A model generated the notes under the pieces. The model saw only the letters and a list, made by a program, of their open reading frames with translations. It was not told where the DNA came from and made no database searches. Shown piece by piece: positions 60,303-64,000 of a stretch of DNA of 64,000 nt; within the stretch, counting starts at the first letter, position 1; every line of letters begins with the position of its first letter. Source of the DNA: CAWDVR01 sp044869805 (lineage in GTDB: Bacteria; Acidobacteriota; Thermoanaerobaculia; Multivoradales; SZUA-115); NCBI GenBank assembly GCA_044869805.1, contig JBIOXV010000072.1, positions 1 through 64,000 of the forward strand. The letters are read 5' to 3'. Made by a program: the position numbers and the translations under genes.

Positions 60303-61982
60303 TCAGGGCCGTGGGCTCGAGGCGGCCAGGCGCCGCAGGGTCGGCACCAGCAGCGCCAGCCCGAAGAGGGCCAACGTGATCTCGACGGTGAAGAGGTTCC
60401 AGCCCACCACCGCCGGCGGTCGGGTAAGCGCCGCCAGGGCCGAGACCGCCAGCACCATGCTCGACAGGTTGACGGCCCGCGCGCGCACCTCGGCACCCGG
60501 GTCGCGGCGCGAGGTCGAGCGGGCCTCGACGGCGAGCTCGCCTGTCGTCACCCGCTCCAGCAGGCTCTCGGCCTGCGACGGCCCCTCGGAGGCCAGGCGG
60601 GTGCCGAGCTTCGACCAGGCGAGCACCGCCTCCTGCGACACCGCCCCGCGCACCGCCTCCCAGCGCAGGAAGCGCCCGCACTCCTCCTCGAGGTGGCGGC
60701 CGACGTGGAAGCTCGGCTCGAAGCGCAAGTTGAGGCCGTCGATGGCGATCGCCGAGCGGATGTACTTGATGATGTCGCGCTCGGGCATGACGTTGGCGCG
60801 CCGCGAGAGCTGCAGCATGTCGGTCATCACGCGCGTGAAATTGACGCGCAGCCGGCGGTGGCCGCCGTCCTGCTCGTACCAGCCGCGGGCCAGCGCCTGG
60901 AGCCCGGCGCGGAAGCCCTCGACGTCCGAGTCGGGCCCGTAGACCGAGAGCTTCATGAACTGGGAGCACAGCGTGTCGGTGTCGCCCTGGGCCAGGGCGA
61001 GGGTCATCACCACCAGGTGCCGCCGCGAGTAAGGGCTCATCGCCCCGGTGATGCCGAAATCGATGTAGCCGACCACGTTGTCGGGCAAGATCATCAGGTT
61101 GGCGGGGTGGAGGTCGGCGTGGTAGAGCCCGTGCCGGAAGGCATCGCCCAGGAAGTTGTCGATCACGTGGGCGGCGAAGCGCCGGCCGTCGAAGCCCATC
61201 GCCCGGAGCCGGCGCTCGAGCACCTCGTCGCCGCGCTCGCGCCCGCGCAGCAGGTCGAGGAGCGTGACGCCGTCCAGGTACTCGACCACCAGCGTGCGGC
61301 GGGTAGTGTGCTCGCCGTAGACCCGGGGCACGTACTGGATCGGGTTGCCGTGGGAGAGACCGCGCAGCAGCTCGGCGTAGCGCGCCTCGTAGCGGTAATC
61401 GAGCTCCTCGCGGGTCCAGCCGACGAACTCCGAGACCGGCTCGATCAGCCAGTAGAGGCGCCGCAGGCGCAGGCCGCGGATGCCGGCGACCGCCGAGGTC
61501 ATCAGCCGGATGTCGCCGGCGAACTCCGCCTCCACCTTCGGCCGCTGGATCTTCACCGCCACTTTCTGCCCGTCGAGCCAGGCGGCGTATACCTGTCCGA
61601 TCGACGCGGTGGCGATGGGGACTCTCTCGACGCGCTCGAAGACCTCCTCGGGAGAACGGCCGGTTTCCTCGCGGAAGATGCGCTCCGCCTCATCGTAGGG
61701 AAACGGCGCCACGCGATCGAGAAGGTTGAATAGGGCATTACAATATTCCAGTGAAAGTATGTCTGGCTGCAAGGCCAGCATCTGCCCGAACTTGAGAAAC
61801 GTGCCACCGAGGTCTTCGAGCACCGCGGCGAGCCGTTGCGGGGGACGGAGATCGGCCGCGGGCAGGCGGCGGGCAAGGCGCGGGAAGCGCTCCAGGCGCG
61901 GCCCGGCGAGGTGCGCCACGGAATGCCTGGCGAGCACCCGAGCGATGTGCCCGAGGCGGCGTGCGTTAGCCCACCAGGTCAT
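60303..61982 (-). CDS. UbiB/ABC1/ADCK-family atypical kinase
   Basis: This 559-residue protein has the complete signature set: KFGQ (64-67), a Ser-containing form of the Ala-rich loop (ATASIGQV, 124-131), Lys144 in VAVKIQRP, HADLHPAN (288-295) and DFG (308-310), plus two C-terminal membrane helices (about 512-550). Members support ubiquinone or other isoprenoid-lipid metabolism, probably as ATPases that extract lipids from membranes. The gene lies between a CrtI-like flavoprotein and a phasin-like protein, with no ubi biosynthesis genes, so its client is more likely a cluster-specific isoprenoid. The neighbouring pseudokinase may be its partner. Confidence 0.93.
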   Translation of the reverse strand: MTWWANARRLGHIARVLARHSVAHLAGPRLERFPRLARRLPAADLRPPQRLAAVLEDLGGTFLKFGQMLALQPDILSLEYCNALFNLLDRVAPFPYDEAERIFREETGRSPEEVFERVERVPIATASIGQVYAAWLDGQKVAVKIQRPKVEAEFAGDIRLMTSAVAGIRGLRLRRLYWLIEPVSEFVGWTREELDYRYEARYAELLRGLSHGNPIQYVPRVYGEHTTRRTLVVEYLDGVTLLDLLRGRERGDEVLERRLRAMGFDGRRFAAHVIDNFLGDAFRHGLYHADLHPANLMILPDNVVGYIDFGITGAMSPYSRRHLVVMTLALAQGDTDTLCSQFMKLSVYGPDSDVEGFRAGLQALARGWYEQDGGHRRLRVNFTRVMTDMLQLSRRANVMPERDIIKYIRSAIAIDGLNLRFEPSFHVGRHLEEECGRFLRWEAVRGAVSQEAVLAWSKLGTRLASEGPSQAESLLERVTTGELAVEARSTSRRDPGAEVRARAVNLSSMVLAVSALAALTRPPAVVGWNLFTVEITLALFGLALLVPTLRRLAASSPRP

Positions 61983-62025
61983 CGGTGCCTCTGGTTCGAG
62001 CGTTCATGGTCCATCTCAGGCCCGT

Positions 62026-63582
62026 TCAGGCTCCAAGCTCGTCCGCAACTCGCATCCGCTCCACCGGTAGAACGAGCGGCGAGGCCGCGAGCACCCGCGC
62101 CGCCACCTGCTGCGCCGAGACGATCACCGGCGTCACGCCGCCCCCGGGCTGGGTCCAATGGCCCACGCAGTGGAGGTTCTCGACTCCCAGCTCCTGTGGC
62201 GGGCGGCCGTCTCCGAGCTGCTCCGGCGACATCTCCCAGCCGAGCATGGCGCCGCGCAGGTTTCGGGTGTAGCGAAAGGCCGTGCGGGCGGTGGCACTGG
62301 TCGCCACGGCGATCCGCTCGCCGATGCCCGGCAGCACGCGCTCGAGCTCGGAGAAGATGAAGGCCTCGATCTCCTGCTTGTGCCGGTCCCAGTCGGAGAC
62401 CGCGTCGTAGTCGACTTCGAGCACCTTCTGCACGATCAGCACTTGCTCGCCCTGCGGCGCCATCGCCGGCTCGTAGAGCGTGGGCGCGAAGAGCTTGAAC
62501 TTGAGCGCGCCGCGGCCCACGCAGTCGAAGTCCCAGGAGTCCCAGTAGTAGCCCTGAGCCTCTTCGAGCGCCGCGGCAGTCACTCCTTGGAGCCCGAGGT
62601 GGGTGAGCCAGCAGGGGAAGGTCGGCCGCAGGCGGCGGAGCCGATCGAAAGTCGAGGCCGGTACGTGACGCGGCCCCAGCAGGCGCTCGCAGGTCTCGAC
62701 CAGGTCGGCGTTCGAGATCACCACCCCGGCGTGCACCAGACCCCCGGGGTAGGCGCCGCGCAGCCGGCCGCGCTCGACTTCGAGCTCGACGCCGGTGGCG
62801 CGCCCCTCCTCCACCACCACGCGGCGCGCCGAGGTGGAGAGCAGCAGATGCCCGCCCTGCGCCACGAAGCGCCGCGCCAGCTCGTCCGCGAAGGCCTGCG
62901 AGCCGCCCCGCGGGTAGTAGTTGCCGAGGAAGTAGGAGAGCCGCAGCATGGAGTCGAAGACGAACGAGGTGCGGCCCGGTGGCGACCCCCAGTGCGGGCA
63001 GTCGGCGGTCAGCAGCAGCTTGAGCTTGGGGCTCCGGAAGCTGCGGTCGAGGACCTCCTTGACGGTCAGCCGGCGGTACTCGGCGAGCCGCCCCATCTGC
63101 TCGAGCGGCCGGCCGCGGAAGTAGTGCAGCAGGCCGAAGTGATAGGCCTCGCGCACCTCGACGAAGAAGCTGTCGAGGGCGGCCGCCTCCTCCGGGAACT
63201 CCGCCTTGAGCTTGGCGAGGTAGGCCTCGAACTCCGCCGGCACGGTGAAGCGCGAGCCGTCGGGGAAATGGAAGGTGTCGACGGGGTCCATCTTCACCCA
63301 GCCGGTCTCGACCCCGAGGTCGGCCAGGAGCTTGCCCGTAAGCGTCTCGGTGTTGCCCAGCAGCGGGTAGAAGTGGGTGGCGGCGTCGAAGGTGTAGCGC
63401 CGCCGCTGGAAGGTGCTGCAGTAGCCGCCCACCATATAGTGCTGCTCGACGAGCAACACCTTCAGCCCCTCGCGGGCGAGCAGGTTGCCGGCCACCAGGC
63501 CGCCCACCCCGGCGCCGATCACCACCGCGTCGTAGCGCGGCTCCGGGGGCCGGTCGAGCGGCCGGAACAGGCGGCGCATCAC
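62026..63582 (-). CDS. FAD-dependent CrtI / retinol-saturase-like oxidoreductase
   Basis: This is a 518-residue flavoprotein of the phytoene desaturase / carotenoid isomerase / retinol saturase superfamily. The dinucleotide site is VVIGAGVGGLVAGNLL (about 20-35). The family turn VGGYCSTFQRRRYTFDAATH follows, and the C-terminal FAD motif ends VGHWTQPGGGVTPVIVSAQQ. It likely desaturates, isomerises or reduces an isoprenoid chain. GTG at 63582 overlaps the upstream stop as GTGA, or the next codon ATG is used. It is coupled to HMG-CoA reductase, which fits isoprenoid chemistry. No phytoene synthase or prenyl synthase is visible in the window. Confidence 0.85.
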   Translation of the reverse strand: MMRRLFRPLDRPPEPRYDAVVIGAGVGGLVAGNLLAREGLKVLLVEQHYMVGGYCSTFQRRRYTFDAATHFYPLLGNTETLTGKLLADLGVETGWVKMDPVDTFHFPDGSRFTVPAEFEAYLAKLKAEFPEEAAALDSFFVEVREAYHFGLLHYFRGRPLEQMGRLAEYRRLTVKEVLDRSFRSPKLKLLLTADCPHWGSPPGRTSFVFDSMLRLSYFLGNYYPRGGSQAFADELARRFVAQGGHLLLSTSARRVVVEEGRATGVELEVERGRLRGAYPGGLVHAGVVISNADLVETCERLLGPRHVPASTFDRLRRLRPTFPCWLTHLGLQGVTAAALEEAQGYYWDSWDFDCVGRGALKFKLFAPTLYEPAMAPQGEQVLIVQKVLEVDYDAVSDWDRHKQEIEAFIFSELERVLPGIGERIAVATSATARTAFRYTRNLRGAMLGWEMSPEQLGDGRPPQELGVENLHCVGHWTQPGGGVTPVIVSAQQVAARVLAASPLVLPVERMRVADELGA

Positions 63583-64000
63583 GGGCTGCTCTCCGTTGCC
63601 GGCGGCCCCAGATCAGCCGTGGGCCCCGAACCTGCCGGCGGCCCCAAATCTGCCGCGGGCCTATTCCGGCCGTAGGTCTCGTGGGCGTCGACGAACTCGC
63701 CGCTGGCGATCGCCGCTCCCATCGACAGCTCGCCGGCCAGGAGCGTGGCGGCGACGATCTCGGCCAGCCGCGGCGCCTTGCCGGCGCCGGCGCAGCCCAG
63801 CATCTTCAGGCACTCGCGGGCGGTACCCAGGGCCGTGCCGCCGCCGATGGTGGCGACGGTGAGCGACGGCAGGGTGACGCTGGCGTAGAGATCGCCGTCG
63901 CCCAGGCGCTCGAAGTGGGTGATCCCCACCGCCGAGTTGGCGAGGTTGGCGACGTCCTGGCCGAGGGCGATCGACAGCGCCGCGAGGCCGTTGGCGAAAT
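63579..64000 (-). CDS. Hydroxymethylglutaryl-CoA reductase, C-terminal part (runs off the window)
   Basis: This is the key mevalonate-pathway enzyme, reducing HMG-CoA to mevalonate with NAD(P)H. About 140 C-terminal residues are present. The catalytic Asp is in GQDVANLANS, then ITHFE, TLPSLTVATIGGGTALGTAR, the ECLKMLGC turn, AGELSMGAAIASGEF and the catalytic His in VDAHETYGRNRP. The spacing looks like class I. The tail after NRP carries a 12-residue repeat (ADLGPPA...ADLGPPA) made by a 36-bp duplication. The gene begins beyond the right edge. Mevalonate enzymes are not general in bacteria, so its position at the head of this operon is informative. Confidence 0.88.
   Translation of the reverse strand, partial: FANGLAALSIALGQDVANLANSAVGITHFERLGDGDLYASVTLPSLTVATIGGGTALGTARECLKMLGCAGAGKAPRLAEIVAATLLAGELSMGAAIASGEFVDAHETYGRNRPAADLGPPAGSGPTADLGPPATESSP
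63599..63660 (-). repeat. 36-bp tandem duplication in the tail of HMG-CoA reductase
   Basis: GGCGGCCCCA recurs at 63601 and 63637 with similar following sequence, giving two imperfect 36-bp units. In the coding frame each gives a Pro/Gly/Ala-rich ADLGPP unit, so the C-terminal tail is a variable linker. Confidence 0.6.

Overview
The window is very GC-rich, almost fully coding, and carries no rRNA, tRNA, CRISPR array or transposase that I can see. The gene content fits a Gram-negative-type bacterium: RND efflux, alpha-2-macroglobulin with PBP1C, and a multihaem cytochrome c. The best guess is the phylum Acidobacteriota, because of the GC content, six FG-GAP/ASPIC-UnbV (CRTAC1-type) proteins, TPR fusions and dispersed palindromic repeats. 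No marker gene in the window proves this. About fifteen gene junctions overlap by 1 to 4 bases (ATGA, GTGA, TTGA), so most genes sit in tightly coupled operons, and TTG and GTG starts are common.

Layout from 0 to 14.4 kb. An RND efflux adaptor and pump are followed by a 126-bp nested palindrome and a cold-shock gene with a clear intrinsic terminator. Next come three methionine-salvage genes (mtnB, mtnD, mtnC) on the plus strand. A DMT exporter with its Lrp/AsnC regulator lies on the minus strand behind a good sigma-70 promoter. A small exported protein sits behind a near-perfect sigma-54 promoter. A five-haem membrane cytochrome c with a TPR tail is coupled to a CRTAC1-type propeller protein.

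Layout from 14.7 to 29.4 kb. A plus-strand operon encodes a giant secreted beta-rich protein (interrupted by a frameshift), a bacterial alpha-2-macroglobulin with an intact thioester motif, and penicillin-binding protein 1C. This is the known periplasmic trap-and-repair pair with an unfamiliar third partner. It ends in a scar: the last 20 or so residues of a BrnT toxin overlap a complete BrnA antitoxin. A second lone antitoxin-like gene follows on the other strand.

Layout from 29.4 to 45.3 kb (minus strand). A J-domain protein precedes five consecutive CRTAC1-type proteins with different accessory regions (TPR at either end, membrane anchors, extra C-terminal domains). The array ends in a PD-(D/E)XK nuclease. 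Two inverted pairs of dispersed repeats lie at the 5' ends of two of these genes.

Layout from 43.5 to 64.0 kb (minus strand). This is the most unusual part. Reading in the direction of transcription it encodes: HMG-CoA reductase (partial at the right edge), a CrtI/retinol-saturase-like flavoprotein, a UbiB/ABC1 kinase, a small phasin-like protein, a degenerate UbiB pseudokinase, a Cys-rich small protein, two double-barrel proteins, an unknown protein, two patatins, a three-part fusion (phasin-like, barrel, haloalkane dehalogenase), a free barrel protein, a tandem ABM-like protein, a GMC oxidoreductase fused to the same ABM module, and a four-repeat barrel-like protein. Several share a G-x-G-x-F-A-G signature like that of dirigent/allene-oxide-cyclase barrels. 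UbiB kinases, lipid-surface helices, acyl hydrolases, isoprenoid redox enzymes and hydrophobic-ligand barrels together resemble the inventory of plant plastoglobules. I propose, as inference only, a bacterial lipid-droplet or isoprenoid-oxidation module.
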